Source: Candidatus Adiutrix intracellularis
Lineage (GTDB): Bacteria > Desulfobacterota > Desulfarculia > Adiutricales > Adiutricaceae
NCBI GenBank assembly: GCA_001577715.1
Contig: LQAA01000007.1
Location: forward strand, 1 to 40,426
DNA: 40,426 nt
Direction: 5' to 3'
Under the pieces are notes generated by a model. The model ran no database searches, had not been told where the DNA came from, and was given only the letters and a program-made list of their open reading frames with translations. This document shows, piece after piece, positions 17,979-26,538 of this stretch. Every line of letters begins with the position of its first letter. Positions within the stretch are counted from its first letter, which is position 1. A program made the position numbers and the translations under genes.

Positions 17979-18053
17979 AGGCGTGTAGCTCAGGGGGAGA
18001 GCACTACCTTGACACGGTAGTGGTCAAGAGTTCAAATCTCTTCACGCCTACCA
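17979..18053 (+). tRNA. tRNA-Val(GAC)
   Basis: A complete 75-nt cloverleaf with encoded CCA. The acceptor is AGGCGTG/CACGCCT, the D stem GCTC/GAGC, the anticodon stem CTACC/GGTAG with loop TTGACAC (anticodon GAC), a 5-nt variable loop TGGTC, and T stem AAGAG/CTCTT with loop TTCAAAT. GAC reads Val codons GUC and GUU. It lies 182 bases ahead of thrS. Confidence 0.96.
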
Positions 18054-18103
18054 GTTTTCAGGGCTCCCAGCCTTGATTTAGGGACCGGGAGTCTATATAT
18101 TTT

Positions 18104-18139
18104 GCCGACATGGCTCAAGGGGGCGAGAGCTAAGTCGGC
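18104..18139 (+). promoter_or_regulatory. tRNA-like hairpin in the thrS leader
   Basis: GCCGAC (18104-18109) pairs with GTCGGC (18134-18139). Inside, after a single A-A mismatch, TGGCTC (18111-18116) pairs with GAGCTA (18127-18132, one G-T pair). The layout imitates a tRNA acceptor stem stacked on a D arm (GCTC ... GAGC with a GG-containing loop), with anticodon and T arms missing. The acceptor sequence GCCGAC/GTCGGC resembles common bacterial tRNA-Thr acceptors. A second stem, GGCTCCC (18062-18068) with GGGAGTC (18087-18093), precedes it. It could be a ThrRS-binding operator, part of an attenuator, or the scar of a deleted tRNA gene. Confidence 0.45.
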
Positions 18140-18165
18140 CAGGGAGTAAGATATTCTGACTCTAA

Positions 18166-18193
18166 GGGCCCGTCTTTGGCGGGTTTTCTTTTT
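18166..18193 (+). terminator. Rho-independent terminator between tRNA-Val and thrS
   Basis: The stem GCCCG/CGGGT (18168-18172 with 18180-18184) has a 7-base loop and is followed by TTTTCTTTTT. It either ends the tRNA-Val transcript or acts as an attenuator for thrS, whose start is only about 40 bases downstream. No promoter is obvious between it and thrS, which slightly favours attenuation. Confidence 0.7.
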
Positions 18194-18214
18194 CCATCCG
18201 CCTGGCGGCGCTTT

Positions 18215-18230
18215 AAGGAGATACATGTAA
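18215..18230 (+). promoter_or_regulatory. Shine-Dalgarno followed by an ATG-TAA start-stop ahead of thrS
   Basis: The strong ribosome-binding site AAGGAG (18215-18220) is followed after four bases by ATG TAA (18225-18230), a minimal start-stop. The thrS ATG is at 18235, 14 bases from the same site, a long spacing. Ribosomes could therefore start on the dead-end ATG and reinitiate at thrS, or the ATG may be unused. Confidence 0.4.
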
Positions 18231-18234
18231 CAGT

Positions 18235-20175
18235 ATGGATACTCTGAAATTCAACCTGAACGATCAGATACTCGACCTCGCTTCAGGCTGTTCAGCCCTT
18301 GAAGCTTTCAAGCTAGCTAAGGTACCCTTCAAGGGTCCCCAGAAACCTTTGGCTGCCCGCCTTAATGGTCACCTACTCGACCTTTCCGCTCCTTTGACTG
18401 AGGCCGGCGATTTAACCCCAGTAGATCAAGCTGACTCGGAAGCTCTGGCCCTTTTACGCCATTCGGTGGCTCATCTTATGGCCGAAGCAGTTCAGGCTAC
18501 TTTCCCCCAGGTTAAAATGGCTATCGGCCCGGCCATCGAAAACGGGTTCTATTACGATTTCGATAAGCCTACCCCCTTCACCCCGGACGATTTGACCAGC
18601 CTGGAAGATAAAATGCAGGTTATCGCTAAAAAAGCAGCTCCCTTTGAGCGCACCGAAATGACCCCACTGGCTGCGGTAGAATTTTTTAAAGCCAGGGGTG
18701 AAAATTATAAGGTAGAGATGATAGAAGACTTAGTGCGCACCTCCCGCCCTAAGACTATCTCTATCTACAAAAGCGGAGATTTCATCGACCTCTGCCAAGG
18801 GCCCCATCTCCCCGATACCAGTTGGGCCGTAGCCTTCAAACTTCTGAGCGTAGCTGGAGCCTACTGGCGCGGCGACGAACGCCGGCCCATGCTCCAGCGT
18901 ATCTACGGCACTGCCTTTTTTAATAAAAAAGACCTGGAACAGCACCTACATCTTCTAGAAGAAGCCAAACGACGCGATCACCGCCGCCTGGGGAAAGAAC
19001 TTAACCTCTTTTCCATCTCCGACGAGGCGGGCGGAGGTCTGGTCATCTGGCACCCCCGAGGCGCACTTTTACGCTTCACCCTGGAAGAATTCGAGCGCCG
19101 GGAACATCTGCGCCGAGGCTATGATCCGGTAATAGGTCCCCAAATCCTTCGTTCCGACCTGTGGAAAAAAAGTGGCCATTGGGACAATTATCATGATAAT
19201 ATGTATTTCACTGAAATCGATGGCCAAGGCTACGCCATAAAACCCATGAACTGCCTAGCCCATATACTAGTCTACCGTTCCCAGACTCGATCTTTTCGCG
19301 ATCTGCCGCTACGGTTTTTTGAACTTGGTACCGTACATCGCCACGAAAAAAGTGGGGTCCTCCACGGCCTAACTAGAGTACGCCAGTTTACTCAAGATGA
19401 CGCCCACCTCTTCTGCACTCCAGAAAATCTTAATGCGGAAATAAAGGGAGTGTTAGATCTGGTGTCTGATTTTATGGAAACCTTTAGCTTTAAATACGAG
19501 ATTAACCTTTCCACCCGCCCAACCAAAAGCATCGGCTCGGACGAAGCCTGGAAACTAGCCACGGATGCTTTAAAAAAAGCTCTGACCGAACAAAACCGGC
19601 CTTATGAAATCAACAAAGGCGATGGAGCTTTCTACGGCCCCAAGATCGATATAAAACTTAAAGACGCCTTGAACCGCCGCTGGCAATGCGGCACCATTCA
19701 ATGCGACTTCACCTTGCCCGACCGCTTCGATCTAACTTACATGGATCGCAATGGTCTAAAAAAACGTCCTATCATGCTTCATCGAACCATCTTCGGTAGT
19801 TTGGAACGCTTCATCGGCATCCTGACTGAACACTTTGCCGGAGCCTTTCCGACCTGGCTAGCCCCAGAGCAGATTCGCCTGCTCACCGTCACCTCCAGAG
19901 CCGATGACTTCGCCGCTGAACTGCAGGCCGAATTTCGCCGAAAAGGTCTGCGCGCTGAAGCCGATAACCGTAATGAAAAACTTGGCTATAAAATTCGTGA
20001 AGCCCAAATACAAAAAATTCCCTTCATGCTGATTCTGGGGGATAAGGAAGTAGAAAACAAAACCGTGGCCGTGCGTCACCGGAGTGGTGAAGACTCAGGC
20101 GTTATGTCGGTGACTAACTTCCTAACTCTAGCGACCCGGGAAGCGGAATGGCCACAATGGAATCGACAAACTTGA
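18235..20175 (+). CDS. thrS: Threonyl-tRNA synthetase
   Basis: ThrRS, a class II synthetase, charges tRNA-Thr in the cytosol. The N-terminal TGS domain (about 1-62) is followed by the editing domain with [10 protein letters not shown] (HxxxH) and DLCQGPH. The catalytic core carries zinc ligands in [15 protein letters not shown] and [12 protein letters not shown]. Class II motif 2 is the region [20 protein letters not shown], and motif 3 is the [13 protein letters not shown] region. The C-terminal anticodon-binding domain begins near residue 540 ([12 protein letters not shown]). The 646-aa length is standard. The leader contains a tRNA-like hairpin, a terminator and a start-stop, pointing to regulation of expression. 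infC follows, as in many bacteria. Confidence 0.98.
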   Translation: MDTLKFNLNDQILDLASGCSALEAFKLAKVPFKGPQKPLAARLNGHLLDLSAPLTEAGDLTPVDQADSEALALLRHSVAHLMAEAVQATFPQVKMAIGPAIENGFYYDFDKPTPFTPDDLTSLEDKMQVIAKKAAPFERTEMTPLAAVEFFKARGENYKVEMIEDLVRTSRPKTISIYKSGDFIDLCQGPHLPDTSWAVAFKLLSVAGAYWRGDERRPMLQRIYGTAFFNKKDLEQHLHLLEEAKRRDHRRLGKELNLFSISDEAGGGLVIWHPRGALLRFTLEEFERREHLRRGYDPVIGPQILRSDLWKKSGHWDNYHDNMYFTEIDGQGYAIKPMNCLAHILVYRSQTRSFRDLPLRFFELGTVHRHEKSGVLHGLTRVRQFTQDDAHLFCTPENLNAEIKGVLDLVSDFMETFSFKYEINLSTRPTKSIGSDEAWKLATDALKKALTEQNRPYEINKGDGAFYGPKIDIKLKDALNRRWQCGTIQCDFTLPDRFDLTYMDRNGLKKRPIMLHRTIFGSLERFIGILTEHFAGAFPTWLAPEQIRLLTVTSRADDFAAELQAEFRRKGLRAEADNRNEKLGYKIREAQIQKIPFMLILGDKEVENKTVAVRHRSGEDSGVMSVTNFLTLATREAEWPQWNRQT

Positions 20176-20194
20176 ATATAAGAGAGGTGTGGAG

Positions 20195-20725
20195 ATTAAC
20201 GTCAAACGCAAAGAATCCGATGGTAAAAAAGTCGACATCAACAAACATATCCAAGCTACGGAGGTCCGGGTTATCGGTGATGAGGGCGGCCAGTTAGGTA
20301 TAATGCCACTTGACACAGCTTTGAAAGTAGCCCTTGAAGCAGGACTAGATCTGGTGGAGGTAGCCCCTGAAGCCGAACCACCAGTTTGCCGGGTGATGGA
20401 TTTCGGCCGCTATAAATACCAAATCAGCAAAAAGACCGCTGAATCTCGTAAAAAATCATCCACTATTGAAATAAAAGAAATTAAATTCCGCCCCAAAACG
20501 GGGGAACATGATTACCAGTTCAAACTTCGCAACATCCAGAAATTTCTAGCGGAAAAAAACAAAGTCAAAGTTTCCCTCATGTTCCGGGGTCGGGAAATAG
20601 CCCATTCCGAATTAGGTCAAGTGCTTTTAGAACGTGTACTTCAAGATATCGCCGAATACGGCCAAGTTGAACAAATACCCAAACTAGAAGGCCGTAATAT
20701 GATCATGGTTTTGAGCCCAAAATAA
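20195..20725 (+). CDS. infC: Translation initiation factor IF-3
   Basis: IF-3 binds the 30S subunit, prevents subunit joining and checks start-codon choice. Family motifs include VRVIGDEGGQLGIMPLDTAL, DLVEVAPEAEPPVCRVMDFG, IKEIKFRPKTGEHDY, and the C-terminal VSLMFRGREIAHSELGQ and MIMVLSPK. A GTG at 20189 would be only one base after the GAGAGG ribosome site, whereas the in-frame ATT at 20195 is 7 bases away, the ideal spacing. An AUU start is the textbook autoregulatory start of infC, so I place the start there. The usual partners rpmI and rplT do not follow; tkt does, 61 bases later. Confidence 0.93.
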   Translation: MNVKRKESDGKKVDINKHIQATEVRVIGDEGGQLGIMPLDTALKVALEAGLDLVEVAPEAEPPVCRVMDFGRYKYQISKKTAESRKKSSTIEIKEIKFRPKTGEHDYQFKLRNIQKFLAEKNKVKVSLMFRGREIAHSELGQVLLERVLQDIAEYGQVEQIPKLEGRNMIMVLSPK

Positions 20726-20786
20726 CTGGCCGGGGTTCCCCTTCTCTGGAAGCTCTTCACCTCACACAAAATCGAGGTCACTATAA

Positions 20787-22793
20787 ATGGTTATTCCCAC
20801 TTTCAACCGCAAAGATTGGGCTTCAATCAACACTTTACGCCTTTTAGCTATGGATATGGTGGAAAAAGCCCAAAGCGGACATCCCGGGCTCCCTTTAGGG
20901 GCAGCCCCCATGGTTTATGTCCTCCTGAGCCGTTTTCTAAAACACGACCCGACCGATCCCAAATGGCCCAACCGCGATCGCTTCATACTCTCCCCCGGCC
21001 ATGGTTCTGCCCTTTTATACGCCTGGTTACATCTAGCCGGTTACGGTCTTACTCTAGAAGATCTAAAAAACTTCCGCCAGTGGGGTAGCCTCACACCCGG
21101 TCACCCTGAATACAACCATCCCCTGGGGGTGGAAGCAACTACCGGCCCTCTAGGTCACGGTTTGGCCATGGGCGTCGGACTGGCCATAGCCGAAAAAATG
21201 CTAGCCGGACGCTTTAACCGTCCCGAATTCACCATCTTCGACCATCGAATCTATGCCCTAGTCTCCGACGGCGACTTAATGGAGGGCATAGCGGCCGAAG
21301 CAGCTTCTCTAGCTGGAACTCTAGAGCTCGGTAACCTTATCTATCTTTATGATGACAACCAAATTTCTATTGAGGGCTCCACCGAACTATCCTTCACTGA
21401 AGACGTGCGAGCCCGCTTTCTGGCTTACGGCTGGCAAGTCATAGTGGTTAGCGAGGGTGACGATTTAGGCTCAATCTACCAAGCCATTCAAAATGCCCGA
21501 GCCGACCGAAATCACCCGAGTCTTTTAATGATCCGTACAGTACTAGGCGCGGGTAGCCCGAAAGAAGGCCTGCCCAAGGCCCACGGCGAACCACTTGGAC
21601 CAGAGGCCATTCGAGCCACCCGTTCTTTTTATGGTTACCCCTCGGATCAGGAATTTACGGTAGATCAGCGAGTTTATGATAATTTCAAAAACCTAGGCTT
21701 AATCCATCAGGAAACCAGGGCGGCCTGGTTGAAAAAACTGGCCGCCTACAAAAAAGCTTTTCCCAACGAAGCTTCAGAACTACAGCGCCGCCTGACCGGG
21801 GAAAAACCGACAAACTGGCTCCGCGCTCTACCTACCTTCAAAAAAGGCGAGATCGTGGCCACTCGGTCAGCTTCAGGCCAAATTTTAAACGCCCTGGCTC
21901 CAATTTTACCGGAACTAGTGGGGGGTAGCGCCGATCTAGCCCCGTCCAACAAAACCGAACTGAACGCCCTAGGCTTTTTCAGTGCCATTACTCCCAACGG
22001 CCGTAACCTACATTTCGGCGTCCGCGAAGCAGCTATGGGGGCTATCGCCAACGGCTTAGCCCTGGCAGATGGTCTAATCCCCTTCGTGGCCACCTTTCTA
22101 GTCTTTTCTGATTTCACCCGACCGGCCCTACGCTTAGCCGCCATGATGAAAATTCGCACTATTTTTGTCTTTACCCATGATAGCATAGGTGTCGGAGAAG
22201 ACGGCCCCACCCACCAACCGATAGAACATCTTGCTACTCTCCGAGCCATTCCCGGCCTTACCGTCATCCGTCCGGCTGATGCCTATGAAACCGCTGCCGC
22301 CTGGCAAAGCGCCCTCACCCGACCCGGCCCCACAGCTCTGGCTCTGTCTCGCCAGGATTTGCCCGTTCTGCACCTAAATGATTTTCCGAACTCAGTCGGA
22401 AACGCTCTTAAAGGCGGTTACATTCTCTCTGAAGCCCTCAACAAAAACCCAGAGGCTATTATTTTAGCTACCGGTTCAGAAGTATCCCTGGCCCTTAGCG
22501 CTCAAAAAATTTTAAATGACCGGGGTCGGCAAGTCCGAGTAGTTTCGCTTCCTTCATGGGAAATATTCGACGAACAGCCCTTAAACTACCGCGAAACCGT
22601 GTTACCTTCCCGATTGACCCGACGCCTCTCACTAGAGGCCGGCCTATCTTTGGGCTGGAACCGCTATCTCGGCCCGACCGGGCGGGCGCTGTCAATTGAA
22701 ACTTTCGGCGCTTCCGCCCCAGCGGCCCGCCTTTTCGCCGAATTTGGCTTTACCCCGATAAATGTGGCCAACTTGCTTGAACAACTCTATTAA
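20787..22793 (+). CDS. tkt: Transketolase
   Basis: Transketolase moves two-carbon units between sugar phosphates in the nonoxidative pentose phosphate pathway using thiamine diphosphate and a divalent metal. The N-terminal domain has [27 protein letters not shown] and the TPP-binding [15 protein letters not shown] followed by NLIYLYDDN. The middle domain has [12 protein letters not shown], the catalytic Glu in [14 protein letters not shown] and [20 protein letters not shown]. The C-terminal domain follows. The 668-aa length is typical. The ATG at 20787 has the Shine-Dalgarno GAGGT in the short gap after infC, suggesting a common transcript with thrS-infC. Confidence 0.98.
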   Translation: MVIPTFNRKDWASINTLRLLAMDMVEKAQSGHPGLPLGAAPMVYVLLSRFLKHDPTDPKWPNRDRFILSPGHGSALLYAWLHLAGYGLTLEDLKNFRQWGSLTPGHPEYNHPLGVEATTGPLGHGLAMGVGLAIAEKMLAGRFNRPEFTIFDHRIYALVSDGDLMEGIAAEAASLAGTLELGNLIYLYDDNQISIEGSTELSFTEDVRARFLAYGWQVIVVSEGDDLGSIYQAIQNARADRNHPSLLMIRTVLGAGSPKEGLPKAHGEPLGPEAIRATRSFYGYPSDQEFTVDQRVYDNFKNLGLIHQETRAAWLKKLAAYKKAFPNEASELQRRLTGEKPTNWLRALPTFKKGEIVATRSASGQILNALAPILPELVGGSADLAPSNKTELNALGFFSAITPNGRNLHFGVREAAMGAIANGLALADGLIPFVATFLVFSDFTRPALRLAAMMKIRTIFVFTHDSIGVGEDGPTHQPIEHLATLRAIPGLTVIRPADAYETAAAWQSALTRPGPTALALSRQDLPVLHLNDFPNSVGNALKGGYILSEALNKNPEAIILATGSEVSLALSAQKILNDRGRQVRVVSLPSWEIFDEQPLNYRETVLPSRLTRRLSLEAGLSLGWNRYLGPTGRALSIETFGASAPAARLFAEFGFTPINVANLLEQLY

Positions 22794-22805
22794 TAATATT
22801 TTTTC

Positions 22806-23330
22806 ATGCAAAATATTTATGACAAAATACTTGGTGTCTATGCCGGCGACGTCACTAGCTGCATTACCGCTTGCATATTAAAATTCATTAGAATCAATAC
22901 TAAATTCCAAGATTTATTTCTCTGCGATCTTTCAATTCACATAAATTTTCAAAGCTACTTGGTCGACACCGACTCAAAAACCGTTTTCAGCTACCTTATA
23001 TGCAGCTTAGTTAAACGCGTCGAATCTCTACCTCTGCTTGCAACCATCGCCATCTATCTGAGGCTAAGGATAGATATTCTGGATACCTCCGACGGCTCGA
23101 CTAATATCATAGGCGAATTCCTTAATATTGCTATCAACCTCACTAAAGCTAAATGGACTGAGCAGAGTTTTGAAATAAAAAAAATTACCCCGCCGCAACC
23201 TGAGTGGCCAACCCCTGCTCAATTTGACCCCATCCAACTAGGCTTTTTATCTAAAAGTAAACACAGACTCCACCCTCAAAGTAGATATCATACTAGTCTT
23301 TTAAGAAAAAATCTAACTGCCCGTGCCTAA
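22806..23330 (+). CDS. Hypothetical protein between tkt and addB
   Basis: This 174-aa protein has no family I recognise. The N-terminal two thirds are hydrophobic and Ile/Leu-rich with several Cys (DVTSCITACILKFI, VFSYLICSLVKRVE). The segment RLRIDILDTSDGSTNIIGEF looks conserved-like. The tail is Pro-rich (KKITPPQPEWPTPAQF) and ends with FDPIQLGFLSKSKHRLHPQS. It starts 12 bases after tkt and overlaps addB by 8 bases, so it sits inside the operon. It is visibly more AT-rich and less regular in codon use than its neighbours, as if it were under weak selection or early decay. A transmembrane role is possible but no clear helix pattern was found. RpiB was considered and not supported. Confidence 0.6.
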   Translation: MQNIYDKILGVYAGDVTSCITACILKFIRINTKFQDLFLCDLSIHINFQSYLVDTDSKTVFSYLICSLVKRVESLPLLATIAIYLRLRIDILDTSDGSTNIIGEFLNIAINLTKAKWTEQSFEIKKITPPQPEWPTPAQFDPIQLGFLSKSKHRLHPQSRYHTSLLRKNLTARA

Positions 23331-26300
23331 GCCCACCTCTCCCTCCCTTCCTGAATTTAAAGCCATTTTTTTTAACCCTGAAGTTATCTGGCTAACCCCG
23401 AGCGATTTAGTTCGTTTTCAAATTCAAAAGAAATTTTGGGAAGAAACAAAAGGGGACCTAACGAAGACCTTTCCCCGCCATCTTAAACCCCGCCTCATGA
23501 CCATCGGTGCTCTGGAACGACAGCTGACTCTAGAGATAGAACCGCCGGAAATTGACGACCTACACTACCAATTTTATTTAAACGACTTGGTTAAACCTCT
23601 ACTCCACCTTCTCTGGCCGAGTCTCCTGAACGAAAATGACAATTTGGAGACAACACTAAAAATCAAAGCCGATTTAGCCGCCGAACTAGGCGACGGTCTG
23701 AGCCGCCTAAAGCTAGCCGGTCTAAGCTGGGATCAGGTAGCCACCCTACCCCCGGAACCTCTAACCCGCACTCTAGCCGACCTGGGCCGACGGCAAGAAG
23801 CCTGGCTAAAATCTCAAAATAATCTCGATCGCTCCGGGAAAAGGCGCCAATTACTAGAAAGTTTAGGAAAGGGTTTTATCTTCAAAACCCTACTCGGGGT
23901 CAAAAAAATAGTCTACCCTCAAGCCCAGCGCCTCTCCCCCTTTGAAACGGATTTTCTTCTGGCTCTATCCCGAGATCGGCAGGTAGATGTGACTCTGCAA
24001 ATACCGACCTGGATGCGAAATGAAGAGATAGGCTTCGACTTTTTGCGTACAATTAAATACCTCAAAACCACCGCCAAGGCACCAAACCTAAATCTATTTT
24101 TCAGCGATACTACGGCAGCCCCACCGGCTCTAGCTTACGCGGCTGAGGCTCTCCTAGACCCGATCATCCGCCGCCGCCTTCCGCCCCCGGACCCAACCGG
24201 GCAGCTAGTTATAATGCAAACCGCCACCACTTATCAAGAAGTGGAAGAAGCGGCCCGGCATCTGAAAAAATTGCTCGCCCAAGGGCGTCGACCGGAAAAT
24301 ATGGCCTTAGTAGTCCCTTCGCTGAAGGATTACAGCCCGCTTATCAAGGATATAGGACGGCGTTTCGGTCTAGCCTTTTATTACCAACGTGGAGAGATGC
24401 TGGTCGAACAGGGTCCGGTTCGAGCCATTCTAGAACTTCTAGCCGTCTGGACTTCTAACTGGGAACGTTCTCGTCTTCTGGATCTAATACTTAACCCCTA
24501 CTTCACACTCACCAACCATTTCCAAGCACCCACTATCCTGAACCAGCTGACTCTAGAGGCTGGGATCACCGACCGCCGAGCCGGTGGCGGCTTTGAAGAA
24601 AACTTAACCAAACTAGCTAACTTGATCCAAGACCGAGATCAAAGCAAGGCCCAGGACGTCAAGATCCTCCTCACCCTTATTACCCAGCTAAAAAAAGCTG
24701 GAGATAGCCTAATCTCCACTTCAACCTGGCCCGATTTCATCGACCGTTTCAAAACTATTCTCAATGAATTTGGCTGGCCAGGTGCCCGTAACCCTAACCT
24801 CCCGCCACTAGTACTAAAAACGGATACAGAAGCCGCCGAAGTATTAGCTGAAGAACTAAACCACCTGAGCGCGGCCCTAAACACCTCTCCGGCCCCAAAG
24901 CTTTCGCTAAGCTGCTTTCGCCTATGGCTAAAAACCGTTCTGTCTAAACGCCATATAAATAATAACTCTATCCCCGAAGGTCGTCTCCAAGTACTTAATT
25001 ATTACGACCTTAACGGAGCTATTTTCGATGAAATTTTTTTCCTTGGTTTAAACGAAGGCGTTTTCCCACGAATCTGCTCAGAAAATCGCTGGTGGCCAGA
25101 AGAATTTATCCGGGCAACCGCAGTTAAGGATTTTTTAGGGCGCGCGCCCTGGAACAGCATGGCCGACCGCTATCGCCAAGAAGAACTGCTTCTAGCCGCC
25201 GGTCTGAGCCAGGCCCGCCAACGGGTCTGGCTCTTTCACCATAGCAAAGATAAAAACGGCCGCCCGGCCCTTCCTTCCCCACTCCTAGAAGCTCTCCGCG
25301 AGCTCTGGCCGCAAGGAAACGGCGACTCAATGGTAACTAAAGAAAACGCAATCTCCCAACCAACGCCACACCCGATCGAAGCCGTTAGCCATGATGAACT
25401 TTGGGTGGGCCTGGCCCAGATAGAACCAGCCCACTGGCCGGCGAACGTACCCAAAAGTAATGAAAATTTAGATTTATGGCGCCAACTGCGGCGGCGGCAT
25501 GAACGCATCCACAATTTTAAAACCGAGGCTCACCCGGGGCCGGCGGCAATATCAACTTGGTTGCAAAAAAGACCTCTCTACCAGGGACAACCTCTAATTC
25601 GGCCGGCTTTCTTAGCTAACTTTGAAAAATGCCCCCTGGCCTTCTGGTTCAAAGAAGCTCTAGGACTAAGAGGCGAAAGTGAGCCTCTAGAAGAATGGTC
25701 AGTCAATGACGAAGGTAATTTATTTCACCAAGTGCTGGAAAAATTTTTTACCCGGCGCCTAGGAAAGCTAAAGAACAATCGAGAGCGAGAACCTGGCCAT
25801 CTCTGGCCAGGTAAAACTAGCTTTAAAAAAAGTCACCAGGAACTCCTGCTCCTTCTTTCAGAGGAAATCAATTCTTGCCGTCATAGCCCTCTAGGCCGCC
25901 TACCTCTGTGGGAAATTCGCCAGAACTTTCTACACTGGGTGCTAACCGACTGGCTCCAACGTGAATTAACGAAAAGCTCAGAAGATGTACGCCCCTGGTA
26001 CGTGGAATGGTCTTTCGGCGCAAGCAATTCCGATGCTGCTCCTCCTCTAAAAATTTTTATCAACGAGACTGAATCCATCTATTTCCACGGCCGTCTAGAC
26101 CGGCTTGATCGTACCGATCGGGGCTTATGGGTGCGGGATTATAAACGCAGTGACAACCTAAAAGAGTTCAAGACAGATGAAAAAAGCGGTCGCTTCCCGC
26201 TCTCATCCTGGTCACTTCTAATCTATGCCTTAGCCGCCGAGAAAACTTTTAAACTTCCCGCTAAATGCTCATTCGAAATTCTGATCCCCACAACTAAAAT

Positions 26301-26538
26301 TAACCAGTGGTCAGGCCCGGCCACTAATAGCCCGGAAATGGACCTCGACCCGCAAACCAGGGCGGACCGAGCCCGAGAAGGTCTAATAAGTTTTCCCAAT
26401 TTATTAGCAGAAACCTGGGAACAGATTAAAAAAGGAATTTTTCCACCTAGAGTCAGAGAGCGAAACAGCTGCCGCTTTTGCGCCTTTACCCTCATGTGCT
26501 CCAGTGCCGCCAACGACCCAGAAGAGAACAAAACATGA
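23323..26538 (+). CDS. addB: AddB-like PD-(D/E)XK nuclease subunit
   Basis: This is the AddB-type subunit of the AddAB helicase-nuclease that resects double-strand breaks for RecA recombination. The N-terminal two thirds resemble the inactivated helicase domains (GALERQLTLEIEP, GLNEGVFPR, EEFIRATAVKDFLGRAPWNS). The C-terminal nuclease begins at FEKCPLAFWFKE; GRLDRLD and WVRDYKRSD carry the D...DxK catalytic core. Cys at FEKCP and CRFCAFTLMC can hold a 4Fe-4S cluster as in AddB. The 1071-aa length is normal. It starts with GTG at 23323, inside the upstream ORF, and ends in an ATGA overlap with addA. Confidence 0.88.
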   Translation: MPKPTSPSLPEFKAIFFNPEVIWLTPSDLVRFQIQKKFWEETKGDLTKTFPRHLKPRLMTIGALERQLTLEIEPPEIDDLHYQFYLNDLVKPLLHLLWPSLLNENDNLETTLKIKADLAAELGDGLSRLKLAGLSWDQVATLPPEPLTRTLADLGRRQEAWLKSQNNLDRSGKRRQLLESLGKGFIFKTLLGVKKIVYPQAQRLSPFETDFLLALSRDRQVDVTLQIPTWMRNEEIGFDFLRTIKYLKTTAKAPNLNLFFSDTTAAPPALAYAAEALLDPIIRRRLPPPDPTGQLVIMQTATTYQEVEEAARHLKKLLAQGRRPENMALVVPSLKDYSPLIKDIGRRFGLAFYYQRGEMLVEQGPVRAILELLAVWTSNWERSRLLDLILNPYFTLTNHFQAPTILNQLTLEAGITDRRAGGGFEENLTKLANLIQDRDQSKAQDVKILLTLITQLKKAGDSLISTSTWPDFIDRFKTILNEFGWPGARNPNLPPLVLKTDTEAAEVLAEELNHLSAALNTSPAPKLSLSCFRLWLKTVLSKRHINNNSIPEGRLQVLNYYDLNGAIFDEIFFLGLNEGVFPRICSENRWWPEEFIRATAVKDFLGRAPWNSMADRYRQEELLLAAGLSQARQRVWLFHHSKDKNGRPALPSPLLEALRELWPQGNGDSMVTKENAISQPTPHPIEAVSHDELWVGLAQIEPAHWPANVPKSNENLDLWRQLRRRHERIHNFKTEAHPGPAAISTWLQKRPLYQGQPLIRPAFLANFEKCPLAFWFKEALGLRGESEPLEEWSVNDEGNLFHQVLEKFFTRRLGKLKNNREREPGHLWPGKTSFKKSHQELLLLLSEEINSCRHSPLGRLPLWEIRQNFLHWVLTDWLQRELTKSSEDVRPWYVEWSFGASNSDAAPPLKIFINETESIYFHGRLDRLDRTDRGLWVRDYKRSDNLKEFKTDEKSGRFPLSSWSLLIYALAAEKTFKLPAKCSFEILIPTTKINQWSGPATNSPEMDLDPQTRADRAREGLISFPNLLAETWEQIKKGIFPPRVRERNSCRFCAFTLMCSSAANDPEENKT

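Noticed and set aside
21746-22267. Minus-strand ORF of 173 codons inside tkt
   Set aside because: It lies wholly opposite a strongly conserved transketolase, is Arg/Ser/Ala-rich as shadow frames in GC-rich genes are, and has no ribosome-binding site or motif.
22806-23330. Identification as ribose-5-phosphate isomerase B because of tkt
   Set aside because: No GSDHAG-type motif or Rossmann-like pattern is present.
26478-26534. Upstream extension of addA
   Set aside because: It overlaps the Cys cluster coding end of addB; ATG 26535 gives a normal AddA N-terminus.
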